From Candidatus Heimdallarchaeota archaeon (GTDB taxonomy: Archaea > Asgardarchaeota > Heimdallarchaeia > Heimdallarchaeales > Heimdallarchaeaceae), in NCBI GenBank assembly GCA_021399345.1, contig JAAFKI010000184.1, positions 1-63,552 of the forward strand: 63,552 nucleotides of DNA, given 5' to 3'. Positions 17,924 through 26,880 of the stretch are shown here, one piece after another. The notes under the pieces were generated by a model, which saw only the letters and a program-made list of their open reading frames with translations, ran no database searches and was not told the DNA's origin. The position numbers and the translations under genes are program-made. Each line of letters begins with the position of its first letter. Within the stretch, counting starts at the first letter, position 1.

Positions 17924-18808
17924 TCAGCCATATTTCTTTACAGTATTGTAGCAAATTTCTTCTTCAATATAATCATCTAAATTAGATAAAACTGACCTAT
18001 TTTTATAGATCAAGAAAACTCCATTGCCTAGCATAATCTGACCAACAAGGATTTCGCTACTCTCTAAATCCTGCATAATCTCATTGACTTGAGGGGTAGC
18101 AAGAAGTGAAGTTATGGAGAACTGTTTTGATACAGTAGCAAAGTTTCTTATCGTAGGTTCATTAATTAATTCTGCTAAAAACAACTCTCCAACTTTGTTA
18201 ATTTGTTCCTTCCAACTAGCACTTGTAATAATTGATTTAGTGGGAATCTCTCCAAAAGTAATTGTAGCAACTCTGTAACTATTTTCTAAAATACTTCTAA
18301 CTTCTCCTATACCAGGAGCACCAGGTCGTAAGCGAAATTCCCATCCTCCTTGAAGAAGACCAGAAATATCACCTAAACCGCCACTATAATTGACTTCTGC
18401 AGAATGAGCAAGACAATGGAGATAATTTTCGGGGTATTGTAAATCATAAAATTCATTAAAAGCTAAACAACTCCCAAGAGCTCCTGAAGCACTAGCTCCA
18501 AAACCACAAGCCATTGGAACCTCAAATTCATGAAATAGAGAAACTCCATGAGTTCTATCTACTTTATTATTTGCTGCAGTTTGACAATACGACATTATAT
18601 GGTCAGATATTTTTGCTACAGATTTTTGAACTTCTTTACCATTGAAGAAAATATGATTCTCCGAATCATCCGATTCTTCTATCCACGTAGTAGTTCCACG
18701 ATTTATTGAAAAACCTGCTCCTTTTGACCCCTTGTAATTAGTGTCCTCTGCTTCATCATGTATTGTAAATATTCCACTAATGTGTGATGCTACCCAGAAT
18801 TTTGACAT
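17924..18808 (-). CDS. pantoate kinase (GHMP family)
   Basis: About 294 residues. It phosphorylates pantoate to 4-phosphopantoate in the archaeal CoA route. The GHMP ATP-binding loop is PMACGFGASASGALGSCLA near residue 100, and the N-terminal SHISGIFTI and LGDISGLLQGGWEFRLRPG are typical of the COG1829 group. The ATG at 18808 has GAGTGA just upstream and starts just after the reductase stop. A TTG four codons earlier would overlap the reductase. It is co-transcribed after panE. Confidence 0.88.
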   Translation of the reverse strand: MSKFWVASHISGIFTIHDEAEDTNYKGSKGAGFSINRGTTTWIEESDDSENHIFFNGKEVQKSVAKISDHIMSYCQTAANNKVDRTHGVSLFHEFEVPMACGFGASASGALGSCLAFNEFYDLQYPENYLHCLAHSAEVNYSGGLGDISGLLQGGWEFRLRPGAPGIGEVRSILENSYRVATITFGEIPTKSIITSASWKEQINKVGELFLAELINEPTIRNFATVSKQFSITSLLATPQVNEIMQDLESSEILVGQIMLGNGVFLIYKNRSVLSNLDDYIEEEICYNTVKKYG

Positions 18809-18816
18809 AATATCAC

Positions 18817-19785
18817 TCAATATATAGATCTTAGTTCAAGAATTGCTAACTCTTTGGGAAAATTATCATCTGTTGATTTATTTACTAGTTCAACTAATTT
18901 CCTGTTGATTGGAACGTCTATCCCCTTTTGTTCAGCTAAATTAATAATCTCACCATTAAGTGTGCTAATTTCTGTCTTTGTTTTGCTTTCTATATCTTGA
19001 AGCATGGATGTTTTATGATTTGCTGTTTGACTTACTATCTTCTTTATCATGTTATAGGCTTCTTCATAATTCAAAGCTATTTCTTCAGGAGCTACGAGTA
19101 TGATTTCTTCTATAACTGAGCTAATTATTTTATTAAGCAAAGTATCCCCTAACACATCTCCATTTGTAAGACCTGTAATAGCACTTAACGGACCAATTGA
19201 GCTATTTGTCACTGTTTTCATCCAGATATCTTTCTGAATATCTTTAGATGTTTCAACTGTAAGCCCAATTTCAGTCAGTAGTTTTTTGACTCTTTTAAGT
19301 TCGTCTTGATCTTCATGATTAATGCTTCCAATAAATGTATCACCTATACTGGCTTCAACAGAGTGATTTTTTTCTTTCCTCAAAGCAGCTAGAGAAGTGA
19401 TTGCTCTAGTGATTTTCCATTTTTTTGGTGAAACAAGAAATGGTTTTTCTATATTCAAACCATTTTGGAATAGGAGAATTGAGGCTTCAGAAGTTAACCA
19501 TTTTTCTAAATCCTCAATAAGAACTTCATTTAACCAAGATTTGGTAGAAATGATGCAATTATCAAAGATATAATCCTCTGGTAGCTCCGCATATACTTCA
19601 CAATCATGTAACAGAGGTGAAACATCAGCTGTAAGTTGGACTCTAATTCCCTTTCTTCTAATCAATTTTGAACTCTTGAAAGACGTAACACAAACAACCT
19701 TGTAATCGCGTCTAACTAATCTAGAAAACAAAACCGAGCCTATAGCACCTAGACCAATCAGAAGGATAGATTTTTCTTGTTTCAC
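18817..19785 (-). CDS. panE: 2-dehydropantoate 2-reductase
   Basis: This 322-residue enzyme reduces ketopantoate to pantoate with NAD(P)H. The Rossmann loop is LLIGLGAIGSVLFSRL. The catalytic Lys region is KDIQKDIWMKTVTNSSIGPLSA, and the substrate-side segment near the end is LNGEIINLAEQKGIDVPINR. It precedes pantoate kinase on the same strand, and with panB and the ligase it completes the pantoate branch. A second, more diverged homologue lies at 58555-59607. Confidence 0.9.
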   Translation of the reverse strand: MKQEKSILLIGLGAIGSVLFSRLVRRDYKVVCVTSFKSSKLIRRKGIRVQLTADVSPLLHDCEVYAELPEDYIFDNCIISTKSWLNEVLIEDLEKWLTSEASILLFQNGLNIEKPFLVSPKKWKITRAITSLAALRKEKNHSVEASIGDTFIGSINHEDQDELKRVKKLLTEIGLTVETSKDIQKDIWMKTVTNSSIGPLSAITGLTNGDVLGDTLLNKIISSVIEEIILVAPEEIALNYEEAYNMIKKIVSQTANHKTSMLQDIESKTKTEISTLNGEIINLAEQKGIDVPINRKLVELVNKSTDDNFPKELAILELRSIY

Positions 19786-19856
19786 AATTAAGGAAGTATA
19801 TCCTAAATTAAAAGGTTTTTTAGATAAAAGGAAAAAGTAAGGAAAAAGAGATGAGT

Positions 19857-20339
19857 TTATTCAACTCTTTGAACATGATGATCAAAGTTGAAGTCGTTCT
19901 TGTAGCCTTTGTATTTATCGATAAGACTTGAAATATTATCTTCTTCTTCGACTTGCTCTTCTAAGAACCATTGAATAAGATAAATAGAGCTGTATTCTTT
20001 AAGTTCTCTAATTGAGTCATGGAGTCCAATAATTTTTTCTGTGATGTATTTTTCATGTGCATAAGAAGCTTCAAGAATTTCCATTATGTTTGTCCAATCT
20101 TGTTTTTGTTCTGCTAGGGCTGGATAATGAACAGTACCACCCCTCTCAATAATGTGAGATTTGAATTTCATAGTATGTGCAAACTCTTCCTCAGCTTGCA
20201 TTTTAAACCAGTTAGCGAGATTATCGAGAGTTCTCTCTTCAAACCATACAGCCATTCCCAGATAGAGATAGGCCGATTCTAATTCTTCTTTAATTTGAGC
20301 ATTAAATGCATCATTTAATTTTTCACTAATTTTTGCCAT
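19857..20339 (-). CDS. ferritin (non-haem, bacterial/archaeal FtnA type)
   Basis: This 160-residue four-helix iron-storage subunit oxidises Fe(II) and stores it in a protein cage. The di-iron ligands appear in AQIKEELESAYLYLGMA, AEEEFAHTMKF and WFLEEQVEEED, all intact. Length is typical and no haem-binding Met of bacterioferritin is evident. A palindrome overlaps the presumed TATA box upstream, hinting at iron-dependent control. It lies between the CoA genes but need not belong with them. Confidence 0.93.
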   Translation of the reverse strand: MAKISEKLNDAFNAQIKEELESAYLYLGMAVWFEERTLDNLANWFKMQAEEEFAHTMKFKSHIIERGGTVHYPALAEQKQDWTNIMEILEASYAHEKYITEKIIGLHDSIRELKEYSSIYLIQWFLEEQVEEEDNISSLIDKYKGYKNDFNFDHHVQRVE

Positions 20340-20361
20340 AATAATGACCTTGTAAATTCAC

Positions 20362-20383
20362 TATGTGCAAATTATAAGCACAC
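20362..20383 (-). promoter_or_regulatory. palindrome over the ferritin TATA region
   Basis: On the plus strand, TGTGC (20364-20368) and GCACA (20378-20382) form a dyad enclosing AAATTATAA. On the minus strand this reads as a TATA-like TTATAATTT about 30 bases before the ferritin ATG. An operator covering the TATA box is the usual layout for archaeal repressors, so a metal-dependent regulator is a fair guess. Confidence 0.45.
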
Positions 20384-20474
20384 CTTATAAGTTATTAGGT
20401 TTTGCAATATTTTCTCGCACGTAGATTTTCACACCTAGCCATAAATTTATTTTTAGAAATTACAAGTTCCATAT

Positions 20475-21701
20475 ATGTCTCATATTTCAAAAGATATTAC
20501 TAGCACACTGAGTAATGAATTAGAAGGAAAAACAATAATTCATTGTATCACAAGTTCAATCTCATGTTATCTTGCTCCACAAATTTCCAGAAAGCTAATG
20601 AGGCATGGAGCAAGAGTAATACCAGTTCTATCACCTGAAGCAGCGAAATTCATCAATCCTTTGATTTTTGAATGGGCAACTGGAGAAAAACCAATTATTG
20701 TAATTGAAGGTGAAATAGAACACGTGAAATATGCCGGGCTATCTGAAGAAAGAGCTGATTTAATTCTTGTAGCACCAATCACAGCTAATTCTATTTCAAA
20801 AATAGCTACAGGGATTATGGACACTCCAGTTACTCTTATCACTGGAACTGCTCTGGGAAGCAAGATCCCCGTTATAGTTGTTCCCACTATGCATGAAGTA
20901 ATGATGCATAATCCAGCTGTAAAAGAAAATCTTGAAAAACTTAAAGGAATGGATGTAAAAATTCTAAACCCTCTAGTTGAAGAAGATAAAGCTAAGATAC
21001 CAGAAACAGATGAGATAGTAGAATTCTGTTTAAGAAAGTTAGGTAATCAATCTTTAGAGGGAAAGAAAGTGCTTGTTACTGCTGGACCTACTAGAGCATA
21101 TATTGACGGAATAAGATTCATAAGTAATCCTTCCTCAGGAAAGATGGGTTACGCGGTTGCATTAGAAGCTTGGAGAAGAGGAGCAGAGGTTAAACTAATT
21201 TATGGGCCATCTCAGTTGAATCCATCGAAAGTCATAGGAGGTTCTATAAAAGTAGAGACAACCAAGAATATGTTTGAAGAAGCTCTTGATGTAGTCAATA
21301 AAGATCAATATAACTATATAATTCTTGCAGCTGCAATGAATGATTTTGTACCAGAAGAAAACGTAGATGAGAAGATTTCTTCTAAAGAAAAATGGGAAAT
21401 AACTTTAGTACCAGCTCAGAAATTAGCTGATGAAATAAAAAAGCAATCCCCTCAATCAAAACTAGTTCTATTCAAAGCTGAATATAAGAAAACTGATTCA
21501 GAACTTGTAGAAAGAGCAAAAGACAGAATGGAAAAAGCTCAAGCAGATTTTGTTATAGCAAATGATGTTTCAGAAGAAAGGACAGGTTTTGAAAGTGATT
21601 TTAATAAAGTTGCTATGATTGGAAAGGGTAGTAAATTAGAATGGGTTGAAGGAAAAAAAATAGACATTGCAAAGAAAATATTTGATTTTGTTCTTCAATG
21701 A
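20475..21701 (+). CDS. coaBC: bifunctional phosphopantothenoylcysteine decarboxylase/phosphopantothenate--cysteine ligase
   Basis: This 408-residue flavoprotein converts phosphopantothenate and cysteine to 4'-phosphopantetheine. The N-terminal CoaC domain (1-185) has ITSSISCYLAPQ, APITANSISKIATGIMDTP and the Met-rich PTMHEVMMHNP. The C-terminal CoaB domain (195-408) has VLVTAGPTRAYIDGIRFISN, SSGKMGYAVA, AAMNDFVPE and ANDVS. Full length, ATG start with a TATA-like element about 25-30 bases upstream. It continues the CoA pathway begun at 16-19 kb. Confidence 0.95.
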   Translation: MSHISKDITSTLSNELEGKTIIHCITSSISCYLAPQISRKLMRHGARVIPVLSPEAAKFINPLIFEWATGEKPIIVIEGEIEHVKYAGLSEERADLILVAPITANSISKIATGIMDTPVTLITGTALGSKIPVIVVPTMHEVMMHNPAVKENLEKLKGMDVKILNPLVEEDKAKIPETDEIVEFCLRKLGNQSLEGKKVLVTAGPTRAYIDGIRFISNPSSGKMGYAVALEAWRRGAEVKLIYGPSQLNPSKVIGGSIKVETTKNMFEEALDVVNKDQYNYIILAAAMNDFVPEENVDEKISSKEKWEITLVPAQKLADEIKKQSPQSKLVLFKAEYKKTDSELVERAKDRMEKAQADFVIANDVSEERTGFESDFNKVAMIGKGSKLEWVEGKKIDIAKKIFDFVLQ

Positions 21702-21749
21702 AAATTGTTTAAGGAAAATGTTTTTACATATATCACAAAATGTCATACT

Positions 21750-21971
21750 ATGAGTACAGTTATAGAGACTAAAATCACATGTCCAAATTGTGGCAATATA
21801 GAACAAGTTGAGATGCCTGATTACGTCTGTATCAGAGTTTACAAGTGCCCTTCATGTGAAAAAGTATTTCATCCTAAAGAGGGAGATTGTTGTGTTTTCT
21901 GTAGTTATGCTGAAGACGATTGTCCATCTAGACAAGTAGGAGAAGATAGTAATGGTCTTCTCAAGATCTAA
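21750..21971 (+). CDS. small Cys-rich GDCCVxC-type protein
   Basis: About 73 residues from ATG 21750. Two CxxC pairs (CPNCGN and CPSCEK) make a probable zinc ribbon. They are followed by GDCCVFCSYAEDDCPSRQ, the hallmark of a widespread family of small GDCCVxC proteins with unknown role. The upstream in-frame extension (from 21705) is not conserved in character. It follows coaBC on the same strand. The two Cys sets could bind two metal ions. Confidence 0.75.
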   Translation: MSTVIETKITCPNCGNIEQVEMPDYVCIRVYKCPSCEKVFHPKEGDCCVFCSYAEDDCPSRQVGEDSNGLLKI

Positions 21972-22416
21972 CTACAGGTGTAAAAGTAAACTTGAAGTTT
22001 TCAGGTAAGTGTTCTTTCAGTTTTTTCAAATTATTCAACATAGCATGAAAATGCTTTAAATCAGGTAAATTCACTGCTTCGTCCAAGTTTATCCATTTGG
22101 ATTCTGAATGTTCCCACGTTAGTTTTACTTCACCTTCTAGATACTTACAGTAATAGGAAATGAAAACCATTGGAAACTCTTTTCCTCCTCTATAAAAGAA
22201 ACCTGTATCTAAAGGTAAAATGACTTCAACTTTCAATCCAGTTTCTTCTACAACTTCTCTTAAAACACCATCTACGGGAGATTCTTCAGCTTCTAATCTT
22301 CCAGTTACTACTTCCCAAGTTGCAGGTTGAAAGTCTCTCTCTTTTGATCTTTTCATTATTAGTATCTTACCGTCTTTTTCAATAACAGCAGCCATTCCTA
22401 CATAAACTTGTTTCAT
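21961..22416 (-). CDS. NUDIX hydrolase
   Basis: This 151-residue protein hydrolyses a nucleoside diphosphate linked to some moiety, with Mg2+. The Nudix box is complete: GRLEAEESPVDGVLREVVEE followed by TGL. The strand-forming N-terminus is KQVYVGMAAVIEKDGKILIMKR. The specific substrate (oxidised nucleotide, NADH, ADP-sugar) is not visible. It converges with and overlaps the preceding gene by 11 bases. Confidence 0.87.
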   Translation of the reverse strand: MKQVYVGMAAVIEKDGKILIMKRSKERDFQPATWEVVTGRLEAEESPVDGVLREVVEETGLKVEVILPLDTGFFYRGGKEFPMVFISYYCKYLEGEVKLTWEHSESKWINLDEAVNLPDLKHFHAMLNNLKKLKEHLPENFKFTFTPVVRS

Positions 22417-22447
22417 GAGAACCGTTTAAGGATGCTTGTATTTTAAA

Positions 22448-23359
22448 TTAATCATTGTCAGTATAATATGTAAGTTTCATATTTTTTGAACTTGTTTTTA
22501 TATTACCTAACTTTTCTTCCAGAATCGCTACTAACTTCGTAAGAATTTTATTCTGTTCAAAATTTTTCTTATAAAATTCAAGTAATAAATGAAGTGTTTT
22601 TTTTTCTGGGAAAAGAGTTAAAATGATTTCATTTTCACATAAACTTATCATAAACCTTGGATTAATATGTTTAATCTGTTCAAAACTATCTTCTGGATCT
22701 TGATCGAAATTAATAATAGGAAAATCAGGTATTTCTTCCTTCCATTGAGTTAAGTAAGTTATTATCTCATCCCAAATCTGAGGTTCCTTCAACCAAGTAA
22801 ATAGCTCTTTACCATAGAATAAATGTGTATTCAGCTCATATTGTTTTGAAATTCTTTTGAGTTCAGATATATAGTATTTCTCATTTTTACTTAATCCAGG
22901 ATCAATGAAATACATAATTCCTGTTAATTCTTGATCAGGATATTCATTCAATAGTAGTTTAGATTTTTTCTCAAAATTTTCAATTTGTCCTCTTTTTTTT
23001 GTGGAATCATGATCATCTCGAAGCTTTTGCTCAATAAAATACAGATTGTCGTTTTTAGCGAATAATTGATCAAAGATTAAACTATCATTTTGAAAAACAA
23101 ACTTCTTTTCCTTAATTTCAAATTTAAGAATTTTAAGATATTCCTCTATGATTATTTCAAAAGCATCACCAAATCTGATTTCATTAGATTGAGTTATATT
23201 TTGAATTAGTTTTGCTTTGGCTTTAGTAGGTCTAAATAAACCAATATATCTATCGGGATTTTTCGCAACTTTTTCAAGAAGAGTAAGTTTCACCTTAAAA
23301 AAGATGGATTTATTCAATATTTGTTTAAAAGAGTCATATGATAATAAATTGGAAACCAT
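22448..23359 (-). CDS. type II restriction endonuclease, partner of the adjacent methyltransferase (probable GANTC specificity)
   Basis: About 303 residues. The PD-(D/E)XK nuclease core is recognisable: an acidic residue in SLIFDQLFA, then FIEQKLRDDHDSTKKRGQ near residue 125 with E-x-K. RFGDAFEIIIEEYLKIL precedes it. The EQKLRDDHDS style is seen in enzymes paired with HinfI-class methylases. It begins 8 bases after the methyltransferase stop, so the two are one operon with the methylase first, the safe order for a restriction system. GANTC recognition is inferred from the partner. Confidence 0.75.
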   Translation of the reverse strand: MVSNLLSYDSFKQILNKSIFFKVKLTLLEKVAKNPDRYIGLFRPTKAKAKLIQNITQSNEIRFGDAFEIIIEEYLKILKFEIKEKKFVFQNDSLIFDQLFAKNDNLYFIEQKLRDDHDSTKKRGQIENFEKKSKLLLNEYPDQELTGIMYFIDPGLSKNEKYYISELKRISKQYELNTHLFYGKELFTWLKEPQIWDEIITYLTQWKEEIPDFPIINFDQDPEDSFEQIKHINPRFMISLCENEIILTLFPEKKTLHLLLEFYKKNFEQNKILTKLVAILEEKLGNIKTSSKNMKLTYYTDND

Positions 23360-23367
23360 CAAGTCAA

Positions 23368-24498
23368 TTAGAAGAATTGAGTTAAAACTTTATCTTTTCC
23401 TTTCAATTTATTATCAGTAATCACATCATCTATATATTCAAGGTTTTCTGTAGCATATTTTCTTCTTATACTATCAATGCTTATTAGTTCATCATTGTCT
23501 CTTATATACCAGAAATCCCAACCATTGTTTGCTTTTTTATTTAGAATCATTGCACTTATTTTATGAATAGATCCAGTTTTTCCTTCATATTCAATTGTTC
23601 CATTTGCATTAATAACTGCTTGATACTTCTTATCTTTTGAGAAAACCTTTTCACCTGACTTGATGTATTGATGTTCAACCAGATTTCCAAAAGGAATTTT
23701 TGGAGGTTTTCTCTCAATTTTATAATTAAGCAGGTTCTCATCCAATTGTTTGATTTTTGCAATTCTTTTATTGGCTTCTTGGATGTATGTTTCATCAATC
23801 TCAAAACCGATGAAATTCCTTCCTAATTTCTTTGCAATAGCACCTGTTGTTCCTGATCCCATGAATGGATCAATTACTAAATCACCCACATTAGATGTTG
23901 AAATAATAACCCTATAGAGAAGTGCTTCAGGTTTTTGAGTTGAATGTAATTTTCTACCATTAAACTGTAATCTCTCCTTACCAATACAAATAGGGAGATA
24001 CCAATCGCTTCTCATTTGCTTATCATCATTAATTACTTTCATTGTTTTGTAATGAAAAACAGGTTTAGATTTTTCATCTTTTTTTGCCCAAATCAAGGTT
24101 TCATGAGCATTATTGAAACGTGTGCCTTTAAAATTAGGCATGGGATTACTTTTAATCCAAACTATATCATTTAACAACCAAAAACCAAGATCTTGCATAA
24201 TTTTTCCGATACGAAAAATATTATGATAAGTTCCAATAACCCAAATAGATCCAGTTTTTTTTAATACTCTTTTACATTCTGTTAACCAAGATGCGGAGAA
24301 ATCATCATATTCTTCAAAGGAAGAAAATTGATCCCATTGATCATTAACTGCATCTACTTTGGATTGATTTGGTCTATATAATTCATTTCTTAATTGTAAA
24401 TTGTACGGAGGATCTGCAAATATTAAGTCAACTGAATCACTATCTAGCTTTCTCAAACCTTCTATACAATCCATTTTATGAATCTTGTTGATTTCCAT
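23368..24498 (-). CDS. N6-adenine DNA methyltransferase, CcrM/HinfI type (probable GANTC)
   Basis: This 376-residue beta-class adenine methyltransferase has the catalytic motif IV DPPYNLQLRNELYRPN near residue 30, then DAVNDQWDQF, SIWVIGTYHNIFRIG, NPMPNFKGTRFNNAHETLIW, HSTQKPEALLYRV and the SAM motif I DPFMGSGTTGA near 219. This run closely follows bacterial CcrM. The C-terminal 100 residues (GEKVFSKDKKYQAVINANG to NNGWDFWYI) resemble the RAMA domain that CcrM-like enzymes carry. CcrM and HinfI methylate GANTC. A restriction nuclease follows directly. Lateral gain from bacteria is likely. Confidence 0.9.
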   Translation of the reverse strand: MEINKIHKMDCIEGLRKLDSDSVDLIFADPPYNLQLRNELYRPNQSKVDAVNDQWDQFSSFEEYDDFSASWLTECKRVLKKTGSIWVIGTYHNIFRIGKIMQDLGFWLLNDIVWIKSNPMPNFKGTRFNNAHETLIWAKKDEKSKPVFHYKTMKVINDDKQMRSDWYLPICIGKERLQFNGRKLHSTQKPEALLYRVIISTSNVGDLVIDPFMGSGTTGAIAKKLGRNFIGFEIDETYIQEANKRIAKIKQLDENLLNYKIERKPPKIPFGNLVEHQYIKSGEKVFSKDKKYQAVINANGTIEYEGKTGSIHKISAMILNKKANNGWDFWYIRDNDELISIDSIRRKYATENLEYIDDVITDNKLKGKDKVLTQFF

Positions 24499-24733
24499 TC
24501 AATATAAAATTCGGAAATTCGTATTTAAACTCTATGAAACCATATTATTAGAATCAAAAACCTATTTTTATCTTAGAAATGAATAGGTATCCTTTTTTCG
24601 CTTAGTTTATAAGTAAATTCAGACATAAACCAGTGAAGAAATATTACTTTAGAAATGTATCAAGGGGATTCAAAGAAGATTCTCAGAAAAGTTGCATATT
24701 AATTTTGAAGAAGAAAAAATAAGAAAAAATATC

Positions 24734-26740
24734 TCATGATTTATATTTTTCAAACCATTCAATAATTTTCTCTAGTCTATCTTTCATATGGAGAGGTTTA
24801 CCAGAACGACTGAGTTCATGACCTTCTTCTGGATATCTTATGAGTTCTGCAGTAGTACCTAGTTTAAGAAGTGAAGCAAAATATTCTTCAGCTTGAGAGA
24901 TGGAAACCCTAAAATCTTTTTCAGAATGAATAATTCTTGTTGGGGTTTTGGTTTTATTCACATAAGCTATTGGTGAAAATTCCCAGTTTTTATCTAGATC
25001 TTCCCATGGGAAGGATCCTATTTCATCCTTAATGAGCTTAGTGACATCTGTTGTACTCCAGAAACTAACTAGATTGTATACACCTCGTAGGGGGACAGCT
25101 GCTTTGAATCTCTGGTCATGACCTATAATCCAGGCAGTCATATAACCACCATAAGAACCTCCAGTAATGAATAAATTATCTTTATCAACATATCCTTTTT
25201 CAGATACTTTGTCAAGACCAGTTAGTATGTCATTAGCTGGTTCTGTACCCCATTGTTGGAAGATGTTGCGGAAATCATATCCTCTCCCACTTGATCCTCG
25301 TGGATTGCAGTAAAAAACCACATATCCTTGAGAAGCAAAATACTGAAACTCAAACCACATAGACCTTCCAAAGGGACTCCATGTTGCATGCGGTCCTCCA
25401 TGAATTTCAACAATTGTTGGATATTTTTTGCTTTCATCGAAGTTTGGTGGTTTTACAATCCATCCTTGGATTTCTTTTCCTTCAAAGCCAGAATATTTTA
25501 TTTCTTCTGCTTCTGCAAGTTTCCTTTCAGCAAGTAATTTTTCATTTGTTTTCCATAATGTTTTTACTTCTTTGTAAACGAAGTCATAAAGCATTAAAAC
25601 AGAGAAATCTTCTTTCTGTGAAGCGTTAATTAGAATCAATCCTTGATCACTATCAACATCAAATGAATTGATTATTGAATCTCCTGAATAGATTTCTTCA
25701 ACAGTTTCTCTGTCTATGTTGAAACGGTGTACAGCAATGCGTTCCCAATCATCAACTAAGAAATAAAGGTAGGATGTTTCACTATCAAAAACGGGTGATG
25801 CTGCATGATTATCTATTTTCGCAGAGACCCATTTCTCTTCTCCTGTTTTGGGATTTAATATATATAATTCATTATTTTGTGTAGAAAGTATTTCTGGAGA
25901 GTTGTTACCGCTAAATACTAACCATTTCCCATCAGGTGAGATTCCAAGAGTTGAACCAAAACCATACATTGTTCTGATAACTTTCTCTTCTTTTGTCTCA
26001 ATGTCAATTTCTACAATAACAAATTCATAGGTATCATTCATGAAACCTTCTACATTGTGCTTTATTGCATAAATGGTTTTATTATCTTCACTCAGTACTG
26101 GAGAGAAATAATTGAATTCTCCATTAGTAACTCTTGTTGAGGTTTTAGTATCTAAATCGAAGAAATACACATGAGAATGTTTATCATCCAAAAAGGCAGT
26201 TCCTCTTCTATACACAATGTCTTTCACAACCCTTGGATCAATCTTTTTCTTATCCTTCTCTTCCTTTTCAAGATTTTCTATTTTATAATCAAGAGGACGT
26301 TTTTTAACATCATCTTTTTTTTCATCTTCCAAGGATTGTTCCTCAAGATTTACTCTATGGATGTAAGCCATTTTTTGGCCATCTAAGGACCACTCAAATT
26401 CAGAAACTCCATTTGAAGTTTTGGAGAATTGAACAGATTCACCTCCATCAACATCCATGATAAAAATTTGTGGTTTTGCTTTTTCTCCACCTCTTGCACT
26501 CAGAAAAGCCAATTGATTTTTGTTGGGTGAAGGTTTCATTGATTTATCTTGAGTTAATCCGCTGGTAAATTGCTTCGGACTTCGATCTTCAGAAATAAAA
26601 TATACAGCAGAATTGAATTTGTTCTCTTTCTCATTCATCGATAGTTCTTCAAACAAAAAATTCTTGTTTGGTAAAATTTTTGCTGTTGTGATTTGTTTTA
26701 ATAATAATAAATCATCTAATGATAAATTTTTTTTGCTCAT
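24734..26740 (-). CDS. S9-family prolyl oligopeptidase / acylaminoacyl peptidase
   Basis: About 668 residues, a cytoplasmic serine peptidase that trims short peptides or acylated N-termini. The N-terminal half is a WD40/TolB-like beta-propeller. The C-terminal alpha/beta hydrolase (about 430-668) carries YPTIVEIHGGPH, NPRGSSGRGYDF, the nucleophile GGSYGGYMTAW near residue 515, acid Asp in HSEKDFRVS and His in YPEEGHELSRSGKP. A Lys/Glu-rich insertion (residues 140-165) lies in the propeller. ATG 26740 is used; a GTG four codons earlier is possible. Confidence 0.92.
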   Translation of the reverse strand: MSKKNLSLDDLLLLKQITTAKILPNKNFLFEELSMNEKENKFNSAVYFISEDRSPKQFTSGLTQDKSMKPSPNKNQLAFLSARGGEKAKPQIFIMDVDGGESVQFSKTSNGVSEFEWSLDGQKMAYIHRVNLEEQSLEDEKKDDVKKRPLDYKIENLEKEEKDKKKIDPRVVKDIVYRRGTAFLDDKHSHVYFFDLDTKTSTRVTNGEFNYFSPVLSEDNKTIYAIKHNVEGFMNDTYEFVIVEIDIETKEEKVIRTMYGFGSTLGISPDGKWLVFSGNNSPEILSTQNNELYILNPKTGEEKWVSAKIDNHAASPVFDSETSYLYFLVDDWERIAVHRFNIDRETVEEIYSGDSIINSFDVDSDQGLILINASQKEDFSVLMLYDFVYKEVKTLWKTNEKLLAERKLAEAEEIKYSGFEGKEIQGWIVKPPNFDESKKYPTIVEIHGGPHATWSPFGRSMWFEFQYFASQGYVVFYCNPRGSSGRGYDFRNIFQQWGTEPANDILTGLDKVSEKGYVDKDNLFITGGSYGGYMTAWIIGHDQRFKAAVPLRGVYNLVSFWSTTDVTKLIKDEIGSFPWEDLDKNWEFSPIAYVNKTKTPTRIIHSEKDFRVSISQAEEYFASLLKLGTTAELIRYPEEGHELSRSGKPLHMKDRLEKIIEWFEKYKS

Positions 26741-26880
26741 TTCTTTTTTCACGTTAAGCTTGATATTTGAACGTGTAAGGTTTGTTTAATAACTTTTGCC
26801 TTTTAAAAATAGCTTTGTTAAACAAATTTTGACACCAACTTTAAATATGGAAAGGAGATTAAATTTGCCTTGAAGAACTG

